A stretch of 64,000 nt of DNA from CBDCVD01 sp965224015 (lineage in GTDB: Bacteria; Pseudomonadota; Alphaproteobacteria; Rhizobiales; CBDCVD01), in NCBI GenBank assembly GCA_965224015.1, contig OZ245032.1, forward strand, positions 2,604,001 through 2,668,000, given 5' to 3'. The position numbers were made by a program, and so were the translations under genes. Shown piece by piece: positions 26,412 through 33,639 of the stretch (position 1 is its first letter; the number at the start of each line of letters is the position of its first letter). The notes below the pieces were generated by a model, which worked only from the letters and a program-made list of their open reading frames with translations, was not told the origin of the DNA and did no database searches.

Positions 26412-26838
26412 TCAGTATTTGGGTTTTACTGCTCTGCCTGTTTCTGCCGCCTCCTTGCATGCCGGTGCGACCGCCAGCGCAGCCTGCCTGTCGTGCTCCG
26501 TCGCTGAGGGCGGCCGGTTTTTCGTCACCGCCATGAAATTCCTCCAGGGCATGATAGAAAGAAGCGTCATATCGCTCCAGGAAAAAGTGTTTCAGGGGTT
26601 GTTGGGATTCCGTCACCGTATCATTGCAGCGAACCAGATTGTCATCGCGATGGTTGCGGGTCTGGAGCATTCCCGTGTCGCCAAAGGCTTCAACACGCTG
26701 ATCAAATCCGTATACGCAGGATCGCAAATTGTTGATATTAACCAATGCTTCCGACGGCATCTTCAGGGTCGTCATTGTAAGATCAAAATCGCCTTCTGCT
26801 CCGATGGCCGGATCACAAATTGGCAACTGCCCGCGGAA
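26412..26838 (-). pseudogene. Inositol 2-dehydrogenase C-terminal fossil (iolG)
   Basis: Reading leftward from 26838, the sequence matches the C-terminal part of a Gfo/Idh-type inositol dehydrogenase: CDPAIGAEGDFDLTMTTL, VYGFDQRVEAFGDTGML, NHRDDNLVRCNDTVTE and FFLERYDASFYHALEEF. A single frameshift near 26520 then moves coding into another frame (KNRPPSATEHDRQAALAV.., AAETGRAVKPKY) with a stop at 26412-26414. The N-terminal NAD-binding half is absent. The break point at 26839 coincides exactly with a family B terminus, so the element or a deletion at it removed the rest. Confidence 0.85.
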
Positions 26839-26852
26839 TAGAGCGTGTCAGG
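26839..26852. repeat. Family B terminus remnant
   Basis: TAGAGCGTGTCAGG is a 14-bp perfect match to the family B end, with nothing of the element's interior beyond it. It separates the truncated iolG fossil from the aldehyde dehydrogenase gene. Confidence 0.65.
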
Positions 26853-26863
26853 CATCACCCTGC

Positions 26864-28297
26864 CTACCACTGTGCACAGATGTACTGGGTTTCCATAAAT
26901 TCAAGCATCCCCTCATGACCGCCTTCGCGTCCCAGCCCGGACTGCTTGACGCCACCAAAAGGTGCGGCCGGGTCAGAAACGAGACCACGATTCAAGCCGA
27001 CCATACCGTATTGCAATTGTTCGCAGACCTGCATGGCCCGCTTGAAATTCTCCGAAAACACATAGGCTACGAGACCGTATTCGGTGTCATTGGCCCGTCG
27101 GATGACGTCTTCCTGGTCGGAAAAAGTCTGTATTGCCGCGACCGGCCCGAATATCTCGTCATTCACGCAATCGGCGGTTTCAGGTACATTAGACAATACG
27201 GTAGGTGGATAGAAGAAGCCCTTACCATTGGGTCGGACGCCCCCCAGTTCCACCTTTGCACCCTTGGCGATCGCATCATCGACGAATTCGGCAACCTTGT
27301 CCCGGGTATCGGCATTAACCAGCGGGCCCACATCCACATCCTTGTCGAGCCCATCGCCCATTTTCAGCCTTGCCATGGCAGCCGTAAATGTCTTTGTGAA
27401 TTCATCAGCCACCTTGTCGTGAATGTAGAATCGGTTGGCAGCCGTGCAGGCTTCACCGAGGTTCCGCATCTTTGCAAGCATCGCGCCTTCGACCGCCCTG
27501 TCGATGTTGGCATCCTCAAACACGATCAAGGGCGCGTTTCCACCAAGCTCCATTGCCGGTTTCAGCACCTGGTCTGCAGCCGCGTGCAGCAGTTTGCGGC
27601 CAACTTGCGTGGAGCCGGTAAAGGAAACCACGCGCACGCGCGGGTCGTGCAGCATATGATCGACGAGCTTCCCGGCATTTCTCGACGGCAACACATTGAC
27701 AAGCCCCTTGGGCACACCGGCGTCTTCGAGAAGGGGCATCAGGGCGAGCATGGTCAGCGGCGTCTGCGATGCCGGCTTGATGATGACCGGACATCCCGCG
27801 GCAAGGGCCGGTGCGATTTTGCGCGTGCCCATGGCAGCCGGGTAGTTCCAGGGTGTGACCAGTACAGCAATGCCTGCCGGTTTTTGCTGTACGACAATGC
27901 GTGCACCGGAAGCCGGTGCGTGTGTTATCACCCCGTCAGCACGAACCGCCTCTTCCGCGAACCAGCGGAAGAATTCGGCGGCGTAGAGCGTCTCCCCCAT
28001 GGCGTCAGCGCCAGCCTTGCCGTTTTCAAGCGTGATGAGCCGTGCCAATTCATCCTTGCGCGCAATCATCAACTCCCATGCCCTGCGAAGTGTTTCTGAG
28101 CGCTCTCGGGGCGTGCGGGCCGCCCACTCGCCAAAGGCAGCCTGTGCTGCGTCCAATGCGGCGTCCGCATCGGCAAGATCGGCAGAGGCAACCGAGGCAA
28201 TCACATCCTCATTGGCGGGGTTGACGATATCGAAGCGCTCGCCGGAAGCGCCCTCACGCCACGCGCCATCAATGTAAAGATTGGTATGTTGCATCAT
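26864..28297 (-). CDS. NAD(P)-dependent aldehyde dehydrogenase (succinate-semialdehyde dehydrogenase-like)
   Basis: Oxidises an aldehyde to its acid; 477 aa. The NAD-binding domain shows TPWNYPAAMGTRKIAPALAAG and FTGSTQVGR, the catalytic Glu is in ELGGNAP, the nucleophile Cys in GEACTAANR, and the C-terminal region ends PFGGVKQSGLGREGG. The overall pattern is that of GabD-type enzymes, which also act on related semialdehydes such as glycolaldehyde derivatives. ATG 28297 is chosen (a second ATG follows directly). It is the last gene of a minus-strand operon after the 2-oxoacid dehydrogenase genes, with which it probably shares a pathway. Confidence 0.9.
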   Translation of the reverse strand: MMQHTNLYIDGAWREGASGERFDIVNPANEDVIASVASADLADADAALDAAQAAFGEWAARTPRERSETLRRAWELMIARKDELARLITLENGKAGADAMGETLYAAEFFRWFAEEAVRADGVITHAPASGARIVVQQKPAGIAVLVTPWNYPAAMGTRKIAPALAAGCPVIIKPASQTPLTMLALMPLLEDAGVPKGLVNVLPSRNAGKLVDHMLHDPRVRVVSFTGSTQVGRKLLHAAADQVLKPAMELGGNAPLIVFEDANIDRAVEGAMLAKMRNLGEACTAANRFYIHDKVADEFTKTFTAAMARLKMGDGLDKDVDVGPLVNADTRDKVAEFVDDAIAKGAKVELGGVRPNGKGFFYPPTVLSNVPETADCVNDEIFGPVAAIQTFSDQEDVIRRANDTEYGLVAYVFSENFKRAMQVCEQLQYGMVGLNRGLVSDPAAPFGGVKQSGLGREGGHEGMLEFMETQYICAQW

Positions 28298-28345
28298 TGT
28301 ATCCAAGTCTCCAAGTCTCCAAAATTCTGACTTTTGGGCAAGCCT

Positions 28346-29419
28346 TCAAAGCAATTGGTGCAGTGGGTCCTTTAGCCGCGCGGCGAATTCTCGAATAAAG
28401 CTTAACGCCTCGTCTTCTGCCCATTGATCAAGCGTGAAATCGAGGCAAAGCGTTATCGATTTCGCGTTCTTGCATACGGAAATCACCGGTGCTTGGGGGG
28501 TCGTCATCTGGACTGAGGTGATATCGGTCTCGCCCAGATCGCGAATGATAAGCGCAGCCGGGTGCGTTGCATCGTACCTTGCCGGTTGAGACAGGCCTGT
28601 GCGGTCCGGGTCCACCTGCCGTGTCAGTTCGCCGTCAGGACCGGCCAATTCAATCACAAGAGGGGCGTTGAAAGTCTCCTTAATCGCGCGCAATGCGCCG
28701 GCGGCAAAGGACGTCCAGATACGGTCCTGCCGGTGTTCGATACCCTCATCCTCTCGCATCCATGTGAGGAAATCGGCAAGACCTGACGCGGGGACCTTGG
28801 CCTGAATGTGCAAAGTGGCCCCTGCTGCGCTCCTGGCCTGCTCTGACGGCAGGGCGGCAAGCGTCTCAATGTCCCTGGCATGGTAAGGTTGGGGAGCCCC
28901 TGCCTGGACCAGCTGCAAGAGATCCAGTCCTTTTGCATGCGCCAGCCATTTTGCCTTGGGTGAGGCCAGTATACGGCCTTCAGCCACTGGTGCCGGTGCC
29001 AGTGCCAGTGCCGGTTTCGCCAGCGCTGGCAATTCTGGCTCCAGGTGCTGGATTGTCTGTTTTGCAACGTCCGCCTCACGCCCAGTTGTCTCTTTAAGGG
29101 CCTGGCTCTTGTTGCCAGGGCCTGATGTCTCGCCAGCGGCCATGTTGTCAGGTCCAGCAGGCGCCCGCGCGGCGCCTTCAGCCGTTGCAGCGATTATGGC
29201 GACAATGCTGCCCACCGGCACATCATCACCTGCGTTCGCCGATACACCGCCCAGAAAACCGTTGGCCTGCGCCTCGACCTCCATTACGGCCTTGTCGGTT
29301 TCCACTTCGAATAGCGGATCACCTTGTGCGACCGCATCTCCCGGCTGCTTGAGCCAGGACACGATCTTTCCGGTATCCTGCGCCATGCCAAGCGCGGGCA
29401 TGATGACATCATGCGGCAT
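28346..29419 (-). CDS. Lipoyl/E3-binding E2-like subunit with degenerate catalytic domain
   Basis: E2-like component (357 aa) of the 2-oxoacid dehydrogenase whose E1 genes precede it. The lipoyl domain is intact, with the lipoylated K43 in ETDKAVMEVE. A linker rich in Ala and Pro leads to an E3-binding domain at about 147-190 (ILASPKAKWLAHAKG..LLQLV). The C-terminal catalytic domain is only about 160 residues, against about 230 normally, and where active E2 proteins have DHRxxDG this one reads LDFTLDQWAED, so the catalytic His is absent. The complex may therefore use this subunit as a lipoyl carrier and scaffold. Start overlaps the E1 beta end by 11 bp. Confidence 0.85.
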   Translation of the reverse strand: MPHDVIMPALGMAQDTGKIVSWLKQPGDAVAQGDPLFEVETDKAVMEVEAQANGFLGGVSANAGDDVPVGSIVAIIAATAEGAARAPAGPDNMAAGETSGPGNKSQALKETTGREADVAKQTIQHLEPELPALAKPALALAPAPVAEGRILASPKAKWLAHAKGLDLLQLVQAGAPQPYHARDIETLAALPSEQARSAAGATLHIQAKVPASGLADFLTWMREDEGIEHRQDRIWTSFAAGALRAIKETFNAPLVIELAGPDGELTRQVDPDRTGLSQPARYDATHPAALIIRDLGETDITSVQMTTPQAPVISVCKNAKSITLCLDFTLDQWAEDEALSFIREFAARLKDPLHQLL

Positions 29420-30407
29420 GGAACAACTCCCCGCGCACGGCCTTGCGGGCCCGCTCGACTACCCGCTCCGGTGTTGGCACGGTGAGGTCTTCCAGTGCCG
29501 GTGAGAAGGGGACGGGCACGTCCATAGCGCCCATGCGCTGCACGGGAGCGTCAAGATGGTAGAACGCCTTCTCCGCAATGCGTGAGGCGATCTCTCCGGT
29601 AATGCCGAAATTCTGATGACCCTCGTCGATTACAATCGCCCGCGAGGTTTTGCGTACCGATTTCAGGATGGCCTCCTCGTCGAGGGGGACGATGGTGCGC
29701 GGATCGATCACTTCCGCGGAAATCCCTTCGCTTGCCAGCATTTCGGCGGCTTGGTGGGCGACCTGAACCATGGAAGATGTGGCGATGAGGGTAATGTCCG
29801 AGCCTTCACGCAGGATTGCCGCCTCACCGAGGGGGATGAGGTATTCCTCTTCTGGCACCGGTGCCTTGTCATTGTACATCAGCTTGTCTTCAAAGATGAC
29901 CACCGGATTGTCGTCACGGATTGCCGTCTTCAAAAGTCCCTTGGCCTCGTAGGCGGATGAGGGCAGGGCAACCTTCAGGCCTGGAATATGCGCTACGAGG
30001 GCGTGCAGGGACTGGGAGTGCTGGGCCGCGGAGCGCCGGGTGGCGCCGAGATTGGTTCGCAGCACCAACGGAACCTTGAGTTTGCCGCCTGACATATAAT
30101 GCGTCTTTGCCGCCTGATTGCAGAGCTGATCCATGACCAGATAAAGAAAGTCCCCAAACATCAGGTCGACGATCGGCCGCGAACCGGTCATCGCCGCACC
30201 GACCGCAATGCCCATGAAGCCGGGCTCTGCAATCGGGGTATCAATAATGCGGTCGGTGCCGAACTCTTCGACAAGTCCGGACAAGACCTTGAATGGGGTG
30301 CCGGCCTCGGCCACGTCCTCTCCGAGCAGGAGGATGGTTGCATCGCGGCGCATTTCCTCGGCTATTGCCTCGTTGACCGCTCTCGACAATGTAATTTCGC
30401 GAGTCAT
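29409..30407 (-). CDS. 2-oxoacid (pyruvate/acetoin) dehydrogenase E1 beta subunit
   Basis: Thiamine-diphosphate-dependent E1 beta chain, 332 aa, acting with the alpha chain encoded just before it. The family's TPIAEPGFMGIAVGAAMTG, QLCNQAAKTHYMSGG and the C-terminal transketolase part (EVIDPRTIVPLDEEAI, IVIDEGHQNFG) are all present. GAGGAA lies six bases before ATG 30407, and the gap to the alpha gene is nine bases. The pattern is closest to acetoin and pyruvate dehydrogenases. Confidence 0.93.
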   Translation of the reverse strand: MTREITLSRAVNEAIAEEMRRDATILLLGEDVAEAGTPFKVLSGLVEEFGTDRIIDTPIAEPGFMGIAVGAAMTGSRPIVDLMFGDFLYLVMDQLCNQAAKTHYMSGGKLKVPLVLRTNLGATRRSAAQHSQSLHALVAHIPGLKVALPSSAYEAKGLLKTAIRDDNPVVIFEDKLMYNDKAPVPEEEYLIPLGEAAILREGSDITLIATSSMVQVAHQAAEMLASEGISAEVIDPRTIVPLDEEAILKSVRKTSRAIVIDEGHQNFGITGEIASRIAEKAFYHLDAPVQRMGAMDVPVPFSPALEDLTVPTPERVVERARKAVRGELFHAA

Positions 30408-30416
30408 GTCGGTTCC

Positions 30417-31436
30417 TCAAATATATTCGAGCGCATGGGGCACGCCGGAAAAGACATGCATGTCGACCTCCCCCGCCTTCGGGTAATCGGCATTTTCCGC
30501 ATAAGCGACGGCGGCTTCTGCGTCGGCCTTGATTTCGTTGTTGATGGCAACAAGTTCATCGGCGGACACGATCTTCTGCGCCTCCAGCCATTTGCCGAAA
30601 TTGGTGATCGGATCGCGGTTCCTCTTCCACTCCGCTTCCTCATCCTTCGCGCGGTAGTAGTCGCGGTTGATATCGCCGACGTGGTGGCCGTGATAACGAT
30701 AGGTCATCAATTCAATGAAGAACGGACCTTCGCCCTTGCGCGCCCTGTCGACCAACGCCCTTGCCAGGGTGTTCACGGCCAGGACATCCTGGCCATCTAC
30801 CTGATGGCTCTCGATCCCAAAGGCCTGGGCCCGTGCCATGATGGAGCCGGCGGCAATCTCGTCTGTCTTCGTGTATTCGGAATAGCCATTGTTCTCGCAC
30901 GCATAGATGACCGGTAGACTCCACAACGCCGCCATGTTCATGACCTCGTACCAAAGGCCCTGGGCGGTGGCGCCATCGCCAAAGAAGCAGACGACTACAT
31001 CATCGGTTCCGAGCCGTTTGGCGGAAAGAGCCGCCCCGGTCGCAATACCCATTGAGCCGCCAACGATCGCATTGGCGCCAAGGTTGCCATGGTTCTGGTC
31101 GGCAATATGCATGGAACCGCCCTTGCCGCGGCAATAGCCTTCCTCTTTACCAAGCAGCTCACAAAACATGTCCCTGAACTGTGCGCCCTTGGCAACGCAG
31201 TGACCGTGTCCCCTGTGGGTGGAGGTAATCTTGTCGCTGTCACGAAGGGCCTCACAAATACCAACGGCAACCGCTTCCTGCCCGGAATACATATGTGTCA
31301 GACCGGGCATCTTTGCGGACAGATAGAGCTGGTTTGCGTTGTCTTCGAAGGCCCGGATACGAACCATCTGCCGGTACATGCGAAGATAGTCTTCGGCGTT
31401 GTGCTTCGTGTGGCTCCTGGATTTGGCTGTACTCAT
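30417..31436 (-). CDS. 2-oxoacid (pyruvate/acetoin) dehydrogenase E1 alpha subunit
   Basis: Thiamine-diphosphate-binding E1 alpha chain, 339 aa. It shows the substrate/ThDP region THRGHGHCVAKG, the GKGGSMHIAD segment, the ThDP motif from GDGATAQG to ENNGYSEYT, and the phosphorylation-loop-like TYRYHGHHVGD. ATG 31436 lies only eight bases after the stop of the M24 gene, and this gap carries a near match to a family B terminus, so there is no clear ribosome site; translation may be coupled to the upstream gene. Substrate not determined; the neighbours suggest a product of sugar or polyol breakdown. Confidence 0.93.
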   Translation of the reverse strand: MSTAKSRSHTKHNAEDYLRMYRQMVRIRAFEDNANQLYLSAKMPGLTHMYSGQEAVAVGICEALRDSDKITSTHRGHGHCVAKGAQFRDMFCELLGKEEGYCRGKGGSMHIADQNHGNLGANAIVGGSMGIATGAALSAKRLGTDDVVVCFFGDGATAQGLWYEVMNMAALWSLPVIYACENNGYSEYTKTDEIAAGSIMARAQAFGIESHQVDGQDVLAVNTLARALVDRARKGEGPFFIELMTYRYHGHHVGDINRDYYRAKDEEAEWKRNRDPITNFGKWLEAQKIVSADELVAINNEIKADAEAAVAYAENADYPKAGEVDMHVFSGVPHALEYI

Positions 31437-31444
31437 GACACGCT

Positions 31445-32743
31445 TTAGTACCGATTTGCTATGGGAAGGGCCTCAGCGGGGAAGAGGCTGATCACCTCGC
31501 AACCGGTTTCGGTTACCACCACTTCCTCCTCAATGCGTGCCGCCGAATAGCCGTCGGCTGCCGGACAATAGGTCTCCAGCGCGAACACCATGCCGGTCTG
31601 AATTTGCATGGGATGTTCGAGGGAAACCGCACGACTGATAATCGGCCGCTCGTGCAGGGCCAGGCCGAGGCCGTGACCAAACTGCAGGCCAAAGGCCGCA
31701 TCCTCATTGGGAAAGCCGAAATCTTCCGCCTTCGGCCAGACTTCGGCGACCTTGTCCGTTGATACCCCCGGTTTGATCATCTGGATCGAGGCGTCGATCC
31801 ACTCGCGTGCCTTTATATAGGCATCGTTTTGAACCGGTGTGGCCCTACCGATGTTGAAGGTGCGGTAATAACAGGTCCGGTAACCCTGATAGGATTGCAG
31901 GATATCAAAGAAGGCCTGATCGCCAGGGCGAAACAGCCGGTCGGTGAAGTTGTGCGGGTGCGGGTTGCAGCGTTCACCGGATATGGCGTTAATCGCCTCG
32001 ACATCGTCGGAGCCCATTTCGTAGAGCATCTTGTTGGACAACGCCACGATATCATTCTCGCGCACACCCGGTTTAAGTTCTTCATAGATCATGTGATACA
32101 CGCCATCGACCATGGAAGCGGCCTGGGTCAGCAACTGTATCTCGTCCCAGTTCTTGATTTCACGGGCAGCCAGCATGATCTGTTGACCATCCACCACTTG
32201 CAGTCCTTCTTCCTGCAACGCATGGAACATTGCAGTTTCCGCGTAATCGACACCCACCGGCATGTCCGCCATGCCTGCGTCCCTGATGAGGCCGGCAATC
32301 TGTTTGGCGTATTTTTTCATCAGGCCGAATTCGGGGGGAATGGTGCCGCGCATGCCGACAACACCGGCCAGACAGTGATCAGGCTCCAGCCAGTCCGAAT
32401 ACAGCCGGTGGTGGATTGCGGCCGAACCGAAGTCCCAGACATAAGGGCTGTCGTCGCCGGTAAGCAGGCAGAAACGGCACATTTTGTCTCGTTCCCATTC
32501 GCCGATCTTCGTCGCCGAAACGTAACGGATGTTGTTCACGTCAAAGAGCAAAAGCGTGCCCGCGTTGGAGTTTTTTAACGCCTGTCGTGTCCTTGCCAGA
32601 CGGTAACGCCGAAGGCGGTCATGATCTATGCGACGTTCGAAATCAACGGACGTGTGCCCCCAGGCAGGAAGGCGGTCCCGCCATTCCCAATTGGGCTCCA
32701 GGTCCTGCGGGGTAAGCATGTTGGGCATGAGTGCGCGAGACAT
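31445..32743 (-). CDS. M24-family (pita-bread fold) protein, DddP-like
   Basis: A 432-aa member of the creatinase/aminopeptidase P/DddP group. The N-terminal creatinase-like domain holds TLLLFDVNNIRYVSATKIGEW. The pita-bread domain shows FFDILQSYQGYRTCYYRTF, FGHGLGLALHE, and ALETYCPAADGYSAARIEEEV. Four of the five usual metal ligands can be matched, but the second Asp (normally GYxxDxxRTF) is Cys here, so metal binding may be altered or single-site. This rules out a confident peptidase call; related proteins include the DMSP lyase DddP and creatinase. AAGGAG seven bases upstream supports ATG 32743. Confidence 0.8.
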   Translation of the reverse strand: MSRALMPNMLTPQDLEPNWEWRDRLPAWGHTSVDFERRIDHDRLRRYRLARTRQALKNSNAGTLLLFDVNNIRYVSATKIGEWERDKMCRFCLLTGDDSPYVWDFGSAAIHHRLYSDWLEPDHCLAGVVGMRGTIPPEFGLMKKYAKQIAGLIRDAGMADMPVGVDYAETAMFHALQEEGLQVVDGQQIMLAAREIKNWDEIQLLTQAASMVDGVYHMIYEELKPGVRENDIVALSNKMLYEMGSDDVEAINAISGERCNPHPHNFTDRLFRPGDQAFFDILQSYQGYRTCYYRTFNIGRATPVQNDAYIKAREWIDASIQMIKPGVSTDKVAEVWPKAEDFGFPNEDAAFGLQFGHGLGLALHERPIISRAVSLEHPMQIQTGMVFALETYCPAADGYSAARIEEEVVVTETGCEVISLFPAEALPIANRY

Positions 32744-32808
32744 GTCGGGCTCCTTTTCAGGCGCGGTTACGCGCGCCCGCTTGTGTTAAAAATCAAAGGG
32801 GGGATGCG

Positions 32809-33618
32809 CTATTTGGTGACCCATCCGCCGTCTATGGAAATCATCTGGCCGGTCATGTAGTCGCTGTCATCGGACGCTAGAAAGGATGCCGTGCCGACAA
32901 TGTCGTTGGGATAGGATAGGCGCTTGATCACCAGGTTGTTTGCGACAATATCGTCATACGCCTGCCCCTCGCGTTCCTTGAAACCGATTTCGACAAGGTC
33001 CTTGTCCAACTGTTCCCAAAGTGGGGTCACCACCACACCGGGGGCGTAGCCGTTCACGGTGATATTGTGCTCTGCCAGTCCCAGGGCGCCGCACTCGGTC
33101 AACGCGAGGCACCCGTATTTGGACGTGCAGTAAACCGTCACGTCGATCAGGGGTTTGCGCGAGGCAATGGACCCGACATTGATCAGCTTGTAGGGATGAT
33201 TTTCCATCGGTCCCTGGGCAATCATCTGGCGAGCCGTTTCCTGCATGCCAAGCCACATGGCCTTGGTGTTGACGTTCATGATCATGTCCCAATTGTCTTC
33301 ATCGATATCCATGAAGAAGCGGGGTTTGTTCAATCCGGCGTTGAACAGACCGACATTGATCGACCCGAATGCCTCGACCGTTGCAGCCACGGCGTTGGCG
33401 TTGTCTTGGCGCCTGGTTACGTCCATCCTGACCGCTATGGCCTGGCCGTTACCGTCTATATTGATCTGGTCGGCAACTTTTTGAGCTTCGTCGCGGTCGA
33501 GGTCGCCCAAGCAGACATTGGCTCCTTGCTGCGCGAACGCTTGAGCGTTTGCCGCACCCATGCCGCGTGCGGCCCCTGTAATCAGAATATTCTTGCCTTT
33601 GAGACGGTTCGGATCCAT
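32809..33618 (-). CDS. Short-chain dehydrogenase/reductase
   Basis: Classical SDR, 269 aa, oxidising or reducing a hydroxyl/carbonyl with NAD(P). The cofactor motif is TGAARGMGAANA (residues 14-25), with an acidic D after the second strand (LGDLDRDEA) suggesting NAD. The catalytic Ser lies in INVGSIASRKP and the YxxxK is YCTSKYG. The ending YMTGQMISIDGGWVTK is typical of sugar/polyol SDRs. It lies between the M24 gene and the fusion regulator gene on the same strand. Likely substrate: a sugar or polyol of the same pathway (inference). Confidence 0.9.
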   Translation of the reverse strand: MDPNRLKGKNILITGAARGMGAANAQAFAQQGANVCLGDLDRDEAQKVADQINIDGNGQAIAVRMDVTRRQDNANAVAATVEAFGSINVGLFNAGLNKPRFFMDIDEDNWDMIMNVNTKAMWLGMQETARQMIAQGPMENHPYKLINVGSIASRKPLIDVTVYCTSKYGCLALTECGALGLAEHNITVNGYAPGVVVTPLWEQLDKDLVEIGFKEREGQAYDDIVANNLVIKRLSYPNDIVGTASFLASDDSDYMTGQMISIDGGWVTK

Positions 33619-33639
33619 GTCTTCCTCCCTTTGGTGTTT

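Noticed and set aside
26729..28099. 456-codon plus-strand frame opposite the aldehyde dehydrogenase
   Set aside because: The minus strand encodes a complete aldehyde dehydrogenase with all motifs; the plus frame has no family pattern and unusual His/Arg content.
31829..32578. 249-codon plus-strand frame opposite the M24 gene
   Set aside because: Antisense shadow in high-GC sequence without recognisable motifs.
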